64,000 nucleotides of DNA from Cylindrospermum stagnale PCC 7417 (GTDB lineage: Bacteria; Cyanobacteriota; Cyanobacteriia; Cyanobacteriales; Nostocaceae): positions 4,677,501-4,741,500 of the forward strand of contig NC_019757.1 of NCBI RefSeq assembly GCF_000317535.1, given 5' to 3'. The notes beneath the pieces were generated by a model, which was not told where the DNA came from, did no database searches, and saw only the letters and a program-made list of their open reading frames with translations. The translations under genes and the position numbers were made by a program. The number at the start of each line of letters is the position of its first letter. Position 1 is the first letter of the stretch. Shown one piece after another: positions 17,748-26,892 of this stretch.

Positions 17748-18884
17748 ATGACGGTGTGCGAATTCAGGCCTGGGTTAGAAGGCATTCCCGCAGCCCAATC
17801 GAGTATCAGCTACGTTGATGGGCAAAAGGGAATACTAGAATATCGTGGCATCCGGATTGAGGAATTAGCAGAGAAAAGTTCATTTCTAGAAACTGCTTTT
17901 CTTTTAATCTGGGGTGAACTGCCAACCAAGGAAGAACTAGAAGCGTTTGAGCATGAAGTTCGCTTCCACAGGCGGATAAAATATCGCATTCGGGACATGA
18001 TGAAATGCTTTCCAGAAAGCGGTCACCCGATGGATGCTCTGCAAGCCTCTGCTGCTGCGTTAGGTTTGTTTTATTCGCTCCGGGATTTACATAATCCTGC
18101 CTACATTCGCGATTCGGTAGTCCGCTTGATAGCAACCATTCCGACAATGGTGGCGGCATTCCAATTGATGCGAAAAGGTAATGACCCCGTACGGCCGCGC
18201 GATGACTTAGATTATTCCGCCAACTTTCTGTACATGCTCAATGAGCAAGAACCAGATCCTTTGGCGGCAAGAATTTTCGACATCTGCTTGATTTTGCATG
18301 TCGAACATACAATGAATGCTTCTACCTTCAGCGCCAGGGTGACGGCTTCTACCTTAACTGACCCCTACGCTGTAGTTGCTAGTGCGGTGGGCACTTTGGG
18401 GGGGCCCTTGCACGGTGGCGCCAATGAAGAAGTGATTCAGATGTTGGAAGAAATTGGCTCGATTGAAAATGTGCGCCCATACATAGAGGATCGTCTGCAA
18501 CGCAAAGCTAAAATTATGGGCTTTGGACATCGTGTCTACAAAGTGAAAGATCCACGGGCCACTATCTTGCAAACCTTAGCCGAACAGTTGTTTGAGAAGT
18601 TTGGGTACGACAAGTACTACGAAATTGCCCTAGAGATGGAACGGGTAGTAGAGGAAAAACTCGGCAGCAAAGGGATTTATCCCAACGTTGACTTTTATTC
18701 TGGTTTGGTGTACCGGAAAATGGGGATTCCGACAGACTTGTTTACACCAATATTTGCGATCGCGCGTGTTGCTGGTTGGCTGGCACACTGGAAAGAACAA
18801 CTCGCAGAAAACCGGATCTTCCGTCCTACCCAAATTTACGACGGTCGCCACGAAGCTCCTTATATCCCCATTGAACAACGTTAA
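17748..18884 (+). CDS. gltA: Citrate synthase
   Basis: Condenses acetyl-CoA and oxaloacetate to citrate, entry to the TCA cycle and to 2-oxoglutarate for nitrogen assimilation. 378 residues, the length of the small bacterial form. Catalytic His in GGPLHGGANEEV, oxaloacetate-binding His in MGFGHRVYKVKDPR and catalytic Asp in YPNVDFYSG are present. The N-terminal YVDGQKGILEYRGIRIEELAE is also diagnostic. ATG start. It precedes ndhA in the same direction, with 390 bp between. Confidence 0.97.
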   Translation: MTVCEFRPGLEGIPAAQSSISYVDGQKGILEYRGIRIEELAEKSSFLETAFLLIWGELPTKEELEAFEHEVRFHRRIKYRIRDMMKCFPESGHPMDALQASAAALGLFYSLRDLHNPAYIRDSVVRLIATIPTMVAAFQLMRKGNDPVRPRDDLDYSANFLYMLNEQEPDPLAARIFDICLILHVEHTMNASTFSARVTASTLTDPYAVVASAVGTLGGPLHGGANEEVIQMLEEIGSIENVRPYIEDRLQRKAKIMGFGHRVYKVKDPRATILQTLAEQLFEKFGYDKYYEIALEMERVVEEKLGSKGIYPNVDFYSGLVYRKMGIPTDLFTPIFAIARVAGWLAHWKEQLAENRIFRPTQIYDGRHEAPYIPIEQR

Positions 18885-19274
18885 CTGGCGATCGCATTGC
18901 CAGTCTTGCCAGCCCTCAGTTCTGGGATATCAGAAAATTTGGCTCAAGTAGACAACCGTTGCCAAGCTGGAAGCGGCTACGTTGTCTTGCTTGAACCTGG
19001 TAATGGGAACGGGTAATTGGTAAGAGTTTTCCCAGCAACCATTACCCAGACTGGGGGTTTCATTAGTTCAACTCAATCCAAACCATAAGTAGAAGTTGTC
19101 CTGTCGTTCGACTAAGGCAAAAACCATCCAAGGATATACTAGGCATGGGAATTGGCAACAAATCTACAATCAGGCATCTTCTCGGCAGAGATTATCAACG
19201 GGTGAAGACAGCAGGTATTAATTCAACTAATAGTTGTATCTCACCATGACTCGATGACTTAAAGAGCAGCAAAA
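18885..19274. other. Intergenic region between gltA and ndhA
   Basis: Begins with a 6-bp hairpin (ACTGGC/GCCAGT, 18884-18904) without a T-run and contains a second one, GGGTAATTGGT/ACCATTACCC, at about 19011-19050, of the kind common in Nostoc spacer DNA. No gene is visible. The promoter of the ndh operon should lie within the last 200 bases. Confidence 0.55.
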
Positions 19275-20393
19275 ATGAATTCAGGAATTGACCTCCAAGG
19301 AACTTTTATTCAATCCCTCAGGGATTTAGGAATACCACCAGGGGCAGCCAAAGCGATTTGGATGCCATTACCAATGATCCTGATGCTGATTGCAGCAACA
19401 GTCGGGGTACTAGTCTCCACTTGGCTGGAGCGGAAAATCTCCGCCGCCGCACAGCAGCGGATTGGTCCAGAATACATGGGTCCTTTTGGGTTGCTGGTGC
19501 CTGTAGCAGATGGTCTGAAGCTGGTATTTAAAGAAGATGTAGTGCCAGCCAATTCAGATGCCTTTCTGTTTACTCTCGGCCCAATTATTGTTGTAATTCC
19601 GGTATTTCTGTCATTTCTGATAGTTCCCTTTGGACAGAATATCGTTATTAGCAATGTGGGAATGGGGGTCTTTTTGTGGATTGCTTTGTCCAGCATTCAG
19701 CCGATTGGCTTGCTGATGGCTGGCTATGCATCCAATAACAAATACTCCCTCTTAGGGGGCTTACGGGCAGCAGCGCAGTCCATTAGTTACGAAATTCCCT
19801 TGGCGCTGAGTGTGTTAGCGATCGTCATGATGTCTAACAGCCTCAGCACCGTTGATATTGTCAATCAGCAATCTGGCTACGGCATCCTGGGCTGGAACAT
19901 TTGGCGGCAACCAGTCGGATTCCTCATTTTTTGGATCTCCGTCCTTGCAGAATGCGAACGCTTGCCCTTTGACCTACCAGAAGCAGAAGAAGAACTAGTA
20001 GCAGGTTATCAAACTGAATACACGGGGATGAAATTCGGTTTGTTCTACCTAGGTTCCTACGTTAACTTAATACTTTCTTCCCTGCTAGTAGCAGTTTTGT
20101 ACCTAGGCGGTTGGGATTTTCCCCTACCCATCAACCTGATAGCTAACTTGCTGGGAGTAAGTGAAGCCAACCCTGTGTTGCAGATAGTGGCTGCTTCATT
20201 GGGTATCACCATGACCATACTCAAAGCCTACTTCTTAGTGTTTATTGCCATCCTGTTGCGCTGGACAGTGCCACGGGTGCGGATTGACCAATTGCTAGAT
20301 TTAGGATGGAAGTTCTTGTTGCCACTGGGTTTGGTTAATCTCCTATTAACCGCTGCCCTGAAACTAGCTTTTCCCGTCGCCTTTGGCGGCTAA
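19275..20393 (+). CDS. ndhA: NAD(P)H-quinone oxidoreductase subunit 1 (NdhA)
   Basis: Membrane subunit H-type of the NDH-1 complex in thylakoids, which feeds electrons from ferredoxin to plastoquinone in respiration and cyclic electron flow. 372 residues with about eight membrane segments. Family signatures are [20 protein letters not shown] and [26 protein letters not shown], the quinone-site loop. First gene of the ndhA-I-G-E cluster, the standard cyanobacterial and chloroplast order. Confidence 0.98.
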   Translation: MNSGIDLQGTFIQSLRDLGIPPGAAKAIWMPLPMILMLIAATVGVLVSTWLERKISAAAQQRIGPEYMGPFGLLVPVADGLKLVFKEDVVPANSDAFLFTLGPIIVVIPVFLSFLIVPFGQNIVISNVGMGVFLWIALSSIQPIGLLMAGYASNNKYSLLGGLRAAAQSISYEIPLALSVLAIVMMSNSLSTVDIVNQQSGYGILGWNIWRQPVGFLIFWISVLAECERLPFDLPEAEEELVAGYQTEYTGMKFGLFYLGSYVNLILSSLLVAVLYLGGWDFPLPINLIANLLGVSEANPVLQIVAASLGITMTILKAYFLVFIAILLRWTVPRVRIDQLLDLGWKFLLPLGLVNLLLTAALKLAFPVAFGG

Positions 20394-20410
20394 TGGGTAA
20401 TGGGTATTCA

Positions 20411-20528
20411 ATTTTGGATTTTGGATTTTGGATTTTGGATGAAAACTGAGATTTTGATAATTAGGCAGAATTTTATGTCTAGATTTACCAAACCTCAAAC
20501 CCCAATCTAAAATCTAAAATCTAAAATT
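20411..20528. repeat. Short tandem heptamer repeats in ndhA-ndhI spacer
   Basis: Four-fold TTTTGGA repeats at 20411-20440 and about three copies of AAATCTA at 20504-20528. The two blocks are nearly reverse complements (TCCAAAA against TCTAAAA) and could fold into a long imperfect hairpin inside the operon. Short tandemly repeated repetitive sequences like these are typical of heterocystous cyanobacteria. Confidence 0.85.
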
Positions 20529-20590
20529 GGCTTTCCCCAGTTACCTTTTTCCCAATCATCTGTCACCTAAAAGGAGTAGAGACACGAACG

Positions 20591-21172
20591 ATGCTAAAGT
20601 TCCTGAAACAAGTTGGTGATTACGCCAAAGAAGCAGTGCAAGCCGGGCGTTATATTGGTCAGGGGCTGTCTGTCACCTTCGACCACATGCGGCGGCGTCC
20701 AGTTACCGTACAGTACCCTTACGAAAAACTGATTCCTGGCGAACGGTTTCGCGGTAGGATTCACTTTGAATTTGATAAATGCATCGCCTGCGAAGTCTGT
20801 GTTCGCGTTTGTCCGATCAACCTACCTGTAGTTGATTGGGAATTCGACAAAGCCAGCAAGAAGAAAAAACTCAACCACTACAGCATCGACTTTGGAGTTT
20901 GTATCTTCTGCGGTAATTGCGTGGAATATTGCCCGACTAACTGTTTATCGATGACAGAAGAATACGAGCTTGCCACTTACGATCGCCACGAACTGAACTA
21001 TGACAACGTAGCCCTGGGTCGCTTGCCTTATAAAGTAACAGATGACCCAATGGTAACGCCACTACGCGAACTGGTTTACCTACCCAAGGGCGTCTTCGAC
21101 CCCCATGATTTGCCTGCCAATGCTCCTCGTGGTGGTTCACGCCCAGAAGACCTAGTAGAAACAGAAAAATAA
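20591..21172 (+). CDS. ndhI: NAD(P)H-quinone oxidoreductase subunit I (NdhI)
   Basis: Ferredoxin-like subunit of NDH-1 carrying two [4Fe-4S] clusters. 193 residues; cluster motifs [16 protein letters not shown] and [16 protein letters not shown] are complete. The C-terminal extension to [12 protein letters not shown] is usual for cyanobacterial NdhI. Upstream AAGGAG lies at 20571-20576, rather far from the ATG (14 bases). Second gene of the ndh cluster. Confidence 0.98.
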   Translation: MLKFLKQVGDYAKEAVQAGRYIGQGLSVTFDHMRRRPVTVQYPYEKLIPGERFRGRIHFEFDKCIACEVCVRVCPINLPVVDWEFDKASKKKKLNHYSIDFGVCIFCGNCVEYCPTNCLSMTEEYELATYDRHELNYDNVALGRLPYKVTDDPMVTPLRELVYLPKGVFDPHDLPANAPRGGSRPEDLVETEK

Positions 21173-21245
21173 ATGTCTTGAGTCAACAGTCAAACGGATG
21201 ACTCTTGACTAATGACCGATGACCAATGACAGAGGACAAAAAACA

Positions 21246-21842
21246 GTGAATTTAGCGGAAGGAGTTCAGTTTGTTTCATTTAGCGTACTAGGTGTGATGA
21301 TGATTGGGGCAGCCCTTGGTGTGGTGCTGTTCTCCAACATCGTCTATTCCGCCTTTTTGCTGGGGGGAGTATTCATCAGCATGGCGGGCATCTACCTGTT
21401 GCTAAATGGTGATTTTGTGGCAACAGCACAAGTGCTGATTTATGTTGGAGCAATTAACGTACTGATTTTATTTGCCATTATGTTGGTCAACAAGCGGCAG
21501 CCTTTTGCCACCTTGCCCACAGCTTGGGTGCGGACAGTAATCACAGCTGTAGTGAGCCTAGGATTGTTTGCCCTGTTGAGTACAATGGTGCTGGCGACTC
21601 CTTGGGCTAACACCACTCTGCCTGCAACTCGCGAAAGTTCGATAGTTTTGATTGGTGAGCATTTCTTCACTGATTTCTTACTACCGTTTGAACTGGCTTC
21701 CATTTTGTTGCTGATAGCGATGGTGGGAGCGATTATTTTGGCCCGTCGCGAGTATTTGCCATCTGATATACCGCGAACTGTTTTGACTTTGCCAGAACGT
21801 CCCAGAGAACTAGTCTCAGTAAATGGCGAAACAAAAGAGTAA
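21246..21842 (+). CDS. ndhG: NAD(P)H-quinone oxidoreductase subunit 6 (NdhG)
   Basis: Membrane subunit J-type of NDH-1, about five membrane segments (for example [19 protein letters not shown]). I place the start at GTG 21246 ([12 protein letters not shown]), because orthologues begin there and AGAGGA lies 9 bases upstream. An in-frame ATG at 21219 would add nine residues coded by low-complexity spacer DNA (ATGACCGATGACCAATGAC). 198 residues; length normal. Confidence 0.95.
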   Translation: MNLAEGVQFVSFSVLGVMMIGAALGVVLFSNIVYSAFLLGGVFISMAGIYLLLNGDFVATAQVLIYVGAINVLILFAIMLVNKRQPFATLPTAWVRTVITAVVSLGLFALLSTMVLATPWANTTLPATRESSIVLIGEHFFTDFLLPFELASILLLIAMVGAIILARREYLPSDIPRTVLTLPERPRELVSVNGETKE

Positions 21843-21889
21843 GATTTGCAGTTAAACAGCCAAATGTTTCAGAAGGGATACCCGGATTC

Positions 21890-22195
21890 ATGCAACTCCA
21901 GTACTTTTTAATACTAGCAGCAGCTTTGTTCTGCATCGGCATCTATGGGTTAATTACCAGCCGCAACGCTGTGCGGGTGCTGATGTCAATTGAGTTGCTG
22001 CTGAATGCTGTTAATTTGAATTTAATGGCATTTTCCAACTTTCTCGACCCAATATTAATTAAGGGTCAGGTGTTCACAGTTTTTGTGATCACCGTGGCTG
22101 CTGCTGAGGCGGCGGTGGGTTTAGCGATCGTGCTTGCCATTTATCGCAACCGTGATACCGTCGATATGGAGCAATTTAATCTCCTGAAGTGGTAA
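21890..22195 (+). CDS. ndhE: NAD(P)H-quinone oxidoreductase subunit 4L (NdhE)
   Basis: Small K-type membrane subunit of NDH-1, 101 residues and three membrane helices. Family signatures are [23 protein letters not shown] and [19 protein letters not shown]. The conserved membrane Glu residues used in proton transfer are both present. Last ndh gene of the cluster; the NAD kinase start lies only 6 bases after its stop, indicating co-transcription. Confidence 0.97.
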   Translation: MQLQYFLILAAALFCIGIYGLITSRNAVRVLMSIELLLNAVNLNLMAFSNFLDPILIKGQVFTVFVITVAAAEAAVGLAIVLAIYRNRDTVDMEQFNLLKW

Positions 22196-22201
22196 CTGTG
22201 C

Positions 22202-23122
22202 GTGCAACTCAAGCAGGTAATCATTGCTTATAAAGCGCGAGATTCCCAAAGCAAACGCTGGGCGGAACTCTGTGCTAAACAACTAGAAAATCGTCAGTGC
22301 CAGGTGTTAATGGGGCCTAGCGGTCCCAAAGATAACCCTTATCCGGTGTTTTTGGCGTCAGCAAGTCAACCAATTGATCTAGCTTTGGTACTCGGTGGTG
22401 ATGGCACTGTTTTAACGGGTGCCAGACAGCTAGCCCCTGCTGGCATCCCCATTCTGGGAGTGAATGTGGGAGGCCATCTGGGGTTTTTAACTGAGTCGGT
22501 GGATGAGTTTGAGGATACAGAGAAAGTTTGGGATCGGCTGTTGGAAGATCGCTATGCTATCCAGCGGCGGATGATGTTGCAGGCAGCGGTGTTTGAGGGT
22601 CATGGGTCTAATTTAGAACCAGTAACTGAACGCTATCTCGCTTTGAACGAATTTTGTGTCAAACCCGCCTCTGCTGACCGGATGATTACCTCAATTCTGG
22701 AAATGGAAATCGACGGTGAGGTAATCGATCAATATGTGGGGGATGGGTTGATTATTTCCACTCCCACAGGTTCCACGGGTTACACCGTGTCTGCCAATGG
22801 CCCAATTATGCACGATGGTATGGAGGCGATTACCATCACGCCCATTTGTCCGATGAGTCTTTCTAGTCGTCCCCTCGTCTTACCCCCTGGTTCCGTGGTC
22901 AGTATTTGGCCTTTGGGGGATTACGATTTAAGTACCAAATTATGGATGGATGGGGTGTTATCTACTTCAATTTGGCCTGGACACCGCGTTGATGTGCGGA
23001 TGGCAGATTGTCGGGCCAAGTTTATTATTTTGCGAGAGAACAATTCATACTATCAGACGCTACGGGAGAAGTTGCTCTGGGCTGGTACCAGGGTTCGCTA
23101 CAGCAACAATCACCGAAATTGA
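22202..23122 (+). CDS. nadK: NAD(+) kinase
   Basis: Phosphorylates NAD to NADP, the electron acceptor of photosynthesis. 306 residues. ATP/NAD kinase motifs: LGGDGTVLTGARQ, LGVNVGGHLGFLTE, DGLIISTPTGSTGYTVSANGP and SSRPLVLPPGSVV. Start is GTG at 22202; no ATG nearby gives the conserved N-terminus. Coupling to ndhE, 6 bp upstream, is common in cyanobacteria. A rho-independent terminator follows about 60 bp after the stop. Confidence 0.96.
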   Translation: MQLKQVIIAYKARDSQSKRWAELCAKQLENRQCQVLMGPSGPKDNPYPVFLASASQPIDLALVLGGDGTVLTGARQLAPAGIPILGVNVGGHLGFLTESVDEFEDTEKVWDRLLEDRYAIQRRMMLQAAVFEGHGSNLEPVTERYLALNEFCVKPASADRMITSILEMEIDGEVIDQYVGDGLIISTPTGSTGYTVSANGPIMHDGMEAITITPICPMSLSSRPLVLPPGSVVSIWPLGDYDLSTKLWMDGVLSTSIWPGHRVDVRMADCRAKFIILRENNSYYQTLREKLLWAGTRVRYSNNHRN

Positions 23123-23180
23123 TTGAGGTATCTTCCTAGCGCTTTTGCCACTACTCGCCTGTAAACGCAAAATTATACAA

Positions 23181-23206
23181 GCCCCCGGTGCATCCGGGGG
23201 TTTTCT
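23181..23206 (+). terminator. Rho-independent terminator after nadK
   Basis: Perfect 7-bp stem CCCCCGG/CCGGGGG with loop TGCAT, directly followed by TTTTCT. Suitable to end the ndhAIGE-nadK transcript. Confidence 0.88.
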
Positions 23207-23396
23207 ACCATTATCTGGACGAAAGAAATCCAAAGTATCTGAGCAGAGCATTTTGTATCTTATTACCAGTTTTTTTTAGCGGTCATGTCCATAATAAAAG
23301 CACCGTATCTTGAAGACAGTTCAGTTAACAGTTAACTATGTTAATCCTACAAAGATTCTCTCTAGCCAGATTTAAACAGGGGGAAATAAATCCTAT

Positions 23397-23544
23397 CTAA
23401 GAGGATGTCTGAGAAGTTGTTAGTGATAAATCAAACACTGATAGATCCCCCTTTTTAAGGGGGACTTTGACTCTTGTTCCCCCCTTTTTAAGGGGGGTTA
23501 GGGGGGATCTCGATCAATTTTGATACTTTTCAGACATCCTCTAA
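23397..23544. mobile_element. MITE-like foldback element, copy A
   Basis: About 148 bp bounded by inverted ends (TAAGAGGATGTCTGAGAAGT and the complement ending CAGACATCCTCT). The inside contains paired G and C runs (AGATCCCCC, AAGGGGG, CCCCCCTTTTTAAGGGGGG). Two related copies lie at 42402-42561 and 43548-43727. No coding capacity, so any movement would depend on a transposase in trans. The remaining spacer 23123-23709 holds only the nadK terminator and AT-rich promoter-like DNA. Confidence 0.85.
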
Positions 23545-23709
23545 ACAGTGTTATGTAAATTAAATATTTCTAAGCTTAATAAAAAAGCCTTATGCAGTGT
23601 GGGTTCTTGATAACTGCTCTGATAATGCTGCACCAAATTAGTTTATTTGGTCTATTTTTTATTAACTTAATTCTCATAGGATATTTCACAAATCTAAGTA
23701 GGAAAACAG

Positions 23710-24528
23710 ATGGAAACTTCTTATCACGATATCAATTACGCACTGATTCCTCCTGATTTTCCCGTTTTGCAAACTGAAAAATATATCCTACGGCTAGCCT
23801 CAACTGAAGCAGAATTAGAATCGATTTTTCGCTTGCGGTTTGAAGTTTTTAATCGGGAGCTAGGTTTAGGATTTTCTAGTTCTCATCTTACCCAAATGCA
23901 TCAAGACAAGTTTGATGAGGTTTGCCATCATTTGATACTCATTACCAAACATACTGGCAAAACTATTGGCACTTATCGGATGCAAACTTATACAATGGCT
24001 GCTCAATGTTTAGGCTTTGATGCTGCCGATATATTTAATCTTCAGGAAATTCCCGATTCTGTGCTTCAGGCATCTGTGGAAGTTGGATGTGCATGTATAG
24101 CTAAAGAATACCGCAACAGTCAGACGCTTTTACTACTCTGGGAAGGGCTAGCAAATTATCTCATCTGGAGTAGAAACCAATATTTTATTGGCTGTGCATC
24201 ATTACTCACACAATCTCCTTGGGAAGCTGCTTGTGCTTATAATTATTTTCAGCAGCATGACTTGATGCATCCGAGTATTTTGGTATATCCTAATTCAGAA
24301 TGTGCTCTAGAACTTCCCCAACAGTGTGGAGATTCTTATAAACTGGAAATTCCTAAGATTTTGCAGGCATATTTGAGTATTGGAGCCAAAATATGCAGTT
24401 TTCCAGCCATTGATCGGCAGTTTAAAACTATTGACTTTCTAATTATATCTAATCTCACAAACCTTGCTAGATGGCATTACCCAAATCTTGCTTTAGCAGA
24501 TGTCAGGCTAAACCCTGGAACTACATAA
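23710..24528 (+). CDS. GNAT-fold N-acyltransferase (OlsB/hemolysin-like)
   Basis: 272 residues. LRLASTEAELESIFRLRFEV followed by FNRELGLG, TGKTIGTYRMQT and SVEVGCACIAKEYRNSQTLLLLWEGLANYL match the COG3176/OlsB-type acyltransferases related to autoinducer synthases; they transfer an acyl chain from ACP or CoA to an amino group, as in ornithine lipids. IGCASLLTQSPWEAACAYNY is also typical. A glycosyltransferase of the membrane follows after 17 bp, so both may make a lipid or surface glycoconjugate. Substrate unknown. Confidence 0.8.
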   Translation: METSYHDINYALIPPDFPVLQTEKYILRLASTEAELESIFRLRFEVFNRELGLGFSSSHLTQMHQDKFDEVCHHLILITKHTGKTIGTYRMQTYTMAAQCLGFDAADIFNLQEIPDSVLQASVEVGCACIAKEYRNSQTLLLLWEGLANYLIWSRNQYFIGCASLLTQSPWEAACAYNYFQQHDLMHPSILVYPNSECALELPQQCGDSYKLEIPKILQAYLSIGAKICSFPAIDRQFKTIDFLIISNLTNLARWHYPNLALADVRLNPGTT

Positions 24529-24545
24529 ACTCAATAAACTAGCTT

Positions 24546-26204
24546 ATGCGGCATCTCAAACTCATTCCGAGTTGGTTGCGGTTTTTAATCATTGTCTTGT
24601 TGATAGTAGGTATATTTTTTCGCTTTTTTAACCTTGGCGGCAAAGTTTACTGGCACGACGAGACTTATACATCTTTGCGGATTTCTGGTTACACAGCGAG
24701 GGAAGTAAAACAGCAATTATTTAATGGGCAGGTAATTTCTAGAGAAAGTTTTGCTAGGTTCCAACGTCCTAATTTAGAAAAAGGTTTAAGTGATACGATT
24801 AAGTCTTTAGCAATTGAAGATCCCCAGCATCCACCACTTTATTACATAATTGCTCGACTTTGGGTGGAAATTTTCGGTTACTCAGTGACAACTATCAGAA
24901 GTTTATCTGTTTTTATTAGTTTGCTAGTTTTCCCATGCGTTTATTGGCTATGTCGAGAATTATTTAATGTGCCGTTATCGGTGCCATTTTTAGCGATCGC
25001 ACTTATGGCTATCTCCCCCATTCACCTCATCTATGCCCAGGAAGCGGGAGAATATATGCTTTGGCTAGTAACTATATTACTATGCAGTGCAGCACTTCTG
25101 CGAGCTATGGGGCTAGAGTCAAAAGATAAAAATGCACGCATTTTTAACTGGGTGATTTATGCAGTAACTTTGGCACTGAGCCTCTATACATTTTTGTTAA
25201 GTGGATTTGTGTCAGTTGCTCATGGAATTTATGTGATTATTATTGCCAGATTTCGCTTGACTCAAACAGTTAGAAATTATCTTCTAGCATCCTTGGCTGG
25301 GTTTATTGCCTTCACACCTTGGATGCTGGTGGTGATAGATAAATTTAGGCAGTTTGAACAGTTAATAGATGGGGAAACAATGCAGTTACCCCCGGTAAAT
25401 TTAATTCAATCTTGGCTGATGCAGTTAAGCCGAATTTTCTTTGATTTAAACTTTGGCTTTGAAAATCCTTTTAGCTATTTAATTACACCAATTTTTTTAA
25501 TTTTGGTTGGATATGCAATTTATTTTCTTTGTCGGACAACTAACACCAGAGTTTGGTTATTTATCGTTACATTGATTGTAGTACCAGCGTTTCCGCTCAT
25601 GTTACCAGATTTGTTTTTGGGGGGGACACGTTCACTTTCTGCACGCTATTTAATTCCCTCTTATTTAGGGATGCAATTAGCTGTGGCTTACCTACTAGCT
25701 ACCCAACTATATAATGGGAGTTCATCGCGCCGGATAATTTGGCAAATGATTCTGGCACTAATAATTATCTGTGGACTGGTGTCTTATCGGGTAAGTTGTC
25801 AGGCAGATACATGGTGGAATAAAGCGATTAGTTATAACCATCCACAAGTTGCCAAAATAGTCAATCGGGCTGCTCGCCCAATTGTAGTTAGTAATGCTTT
25901 TGGCACTAACTATGGGAATATATTTTCTCTGAGCTATCTTGTGGAGCCAAATGTGCGATTTCAGTTAATGAAAGGTCAAAATATTCCTAAAATTCCTGAT
26001 TTTTTTACAACAGATGTATTTTTATTTAATCCTGCCAATGCCTGGCGGAATCAAATAAAAGCAAAATATCGGTCTAAATCCCACATTATTTATGGGAACG
26101 ATCATTACCTAGTCTGGAAACTAATAAAGCCTCGTGTCTTACGTCGAACAACTAGATCCCCGACTTCTCTAAGAAGTCGGGGATCTGAAGCTACCATTAA
26201 TTGA
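24546..26204 (+). CDS. GT39/ArnT-like membrane glycosyltransferase
   Basis: 552 residues with about ten to eleven membrane segments. The first loop has WHDETYTSLRISGYT with the DE pair used by polyprenyl-phosphate-dependent GT-C enzymes, followed by PQHPPLYYIIARLWVE and IHLIYAQEAGEYMLW. Such enzymes move a sugar from a lipid carrier to protein or lipid outside the cytoplasmic membrane. The last 17 residues (PTSLRSRGSE and neighbours) are coded by a perfect dispersed hairpin repeat, so the natural C-terminus has been altered. Pairs with the acyltransferase gene upstream. Confidence 0.82.
   Translation: MRHLKLIPSWLRFLIIVLLIVGIFFRFFNLGGKVYWHDETYTSLRISGYTAREVKQQLFNGQVISRESFARFQRPNLEKGLSDTIKSLAIEDPQHPPLYYIIARLWVEIFGYSVTTIRSLSVFISLLVFPCVYWLCRELFNVPLSVPFLAIALMAISPIHLIYAQEAGEYMLWLVTILLCSAALLRAMGLESKDKNARIFNWVIYAVTLALSLYTFLLSGFVSVAHGIYVIIIARFRLTQTVRNYLLASLAGFIAFTPWMLVVIDKFRQFEQLIDGETMQLPPVNLIQSWLMQLSRIFFDLNFGFENPFSYLITPIFLILVGYAIYFLCRTTNTRVWLFIVTLIVVPAFPLMLPDLFLGGTRSLSARYLIPSYLGMQLAVAYLLATQLYNGSSSRRIIWQMILALIIICGLVSYRVSCQADTWWNKAISYNHPQVAKIVNRAARPIVVSNAFGTNYGNIFSLSYLVEPNVRFQLMKGQNIPKIPDFFTTDVFLFNPANAWRNQIKAKYRSKSHIIYGNDHYLVWKLIKPRVLRRTTRSPTSLRSRGSEATIN
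26154..26186. repeat. Dispersed hairpin repeat inside the 3' end of the glycosyltransferase gene
   Basis: Perfect 14-bp stem AGATCCCCGACTTC/GAAGTCGGGGATCT with a 5-base loop. The element lies within the coding frame and supplies part of the last 17 codons. Its palindrome could also act as a transcription attenuator, although no T-run follows. Confidence 0.88.
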
Positions 26205-26373
26205 TTGCACTCTGATAAAAATTCGGTTTCATGACCAAGTATTGATACAAGTTGTTAAAAACAAATAAATATAACCAGAGTAAATATTAAACGAATTCTC
26301 AGCTTAAATTAATATTAGTGATATCAAAAGGCTTTAAATTGTCGTTAGAGATAAACTTTGGCAGGATAAAGCT

Positions 26374-26835
26374 ATGAAGTTTCAGTATTTAACTATTCTG
26401 GGTATTGCTACCGTTTTAACCATCGGCTGTACAAAAGAAGTAACCTCAAATACCATAGATAACAAGATTCCAACCGCAACAATTGTCAGCAGTCCAGTAG
26501 CAGTAGCAAAGTCTGGAAACTTTAAGGCTGGGGAACACCCCACTCAGGGAACAGTCAGCGTCGTTACTGAACAGGGGAAACGCTACCTAGAGTTTGATCA
26601 GCGTTTCAAGACTAATCAAGGCCCCGATGTATTTGTGATTTTATATCGTTCTGATACGCCGCCAATATATGGTATTAAAAAGAACGATTATGTGAGTATT
26701 GCCCGTTTACAAAAGACAAGCGGTTCTCAACGTTATGCACTACCTGATAATGTTAAGTTGGCAGATTTTCGCTCTGTGGCGGTATGGTGTCGAAAATTCA
26801 ATGCTACTTTTGGCTATGCTCCTTTACCAGGATAA
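26374..26835 (+). CDS. DM13-domain lipoprotein
   Basis: 153 residues. A type II signal peptide ends at a lipobox (ATVLTIGC, Cys19), so the protein should be anchored in a membrane. Residues about 45-150 are a DM13 domain (GNFKAGEHPTQGTVSVV, FKTNQGPDVFVILYR, KLADFRSVAVWCRKFNATFG with the conserved WC pair), proposed in the literature to act in redox or electron transfer. AGGA precedes the ATG. A histidine kinase gene follows after 57 bp, suggesting a lipoprotein-sensor relation. Confidence 0.88.
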   Translation: MKFQYLTILGIATVLTIGCTKEVTSNTIDNKIPTATIVSSPVAVAKSGNFKAGEHPTQGTVSVVTEQGKRYLEFDQRFKTNQGPDVFVILYRSDTPPIYGIKKNDYVSIARLQKTSGSQRYALPDNVKLADFRSVAVWCRKFNATFGYAPLPG

Positions 26836-26892
26836 ATGCAAAAATAATTTTGCTAATAAAATTGTCTATTAACAAATATTCTAAGTGCAATA

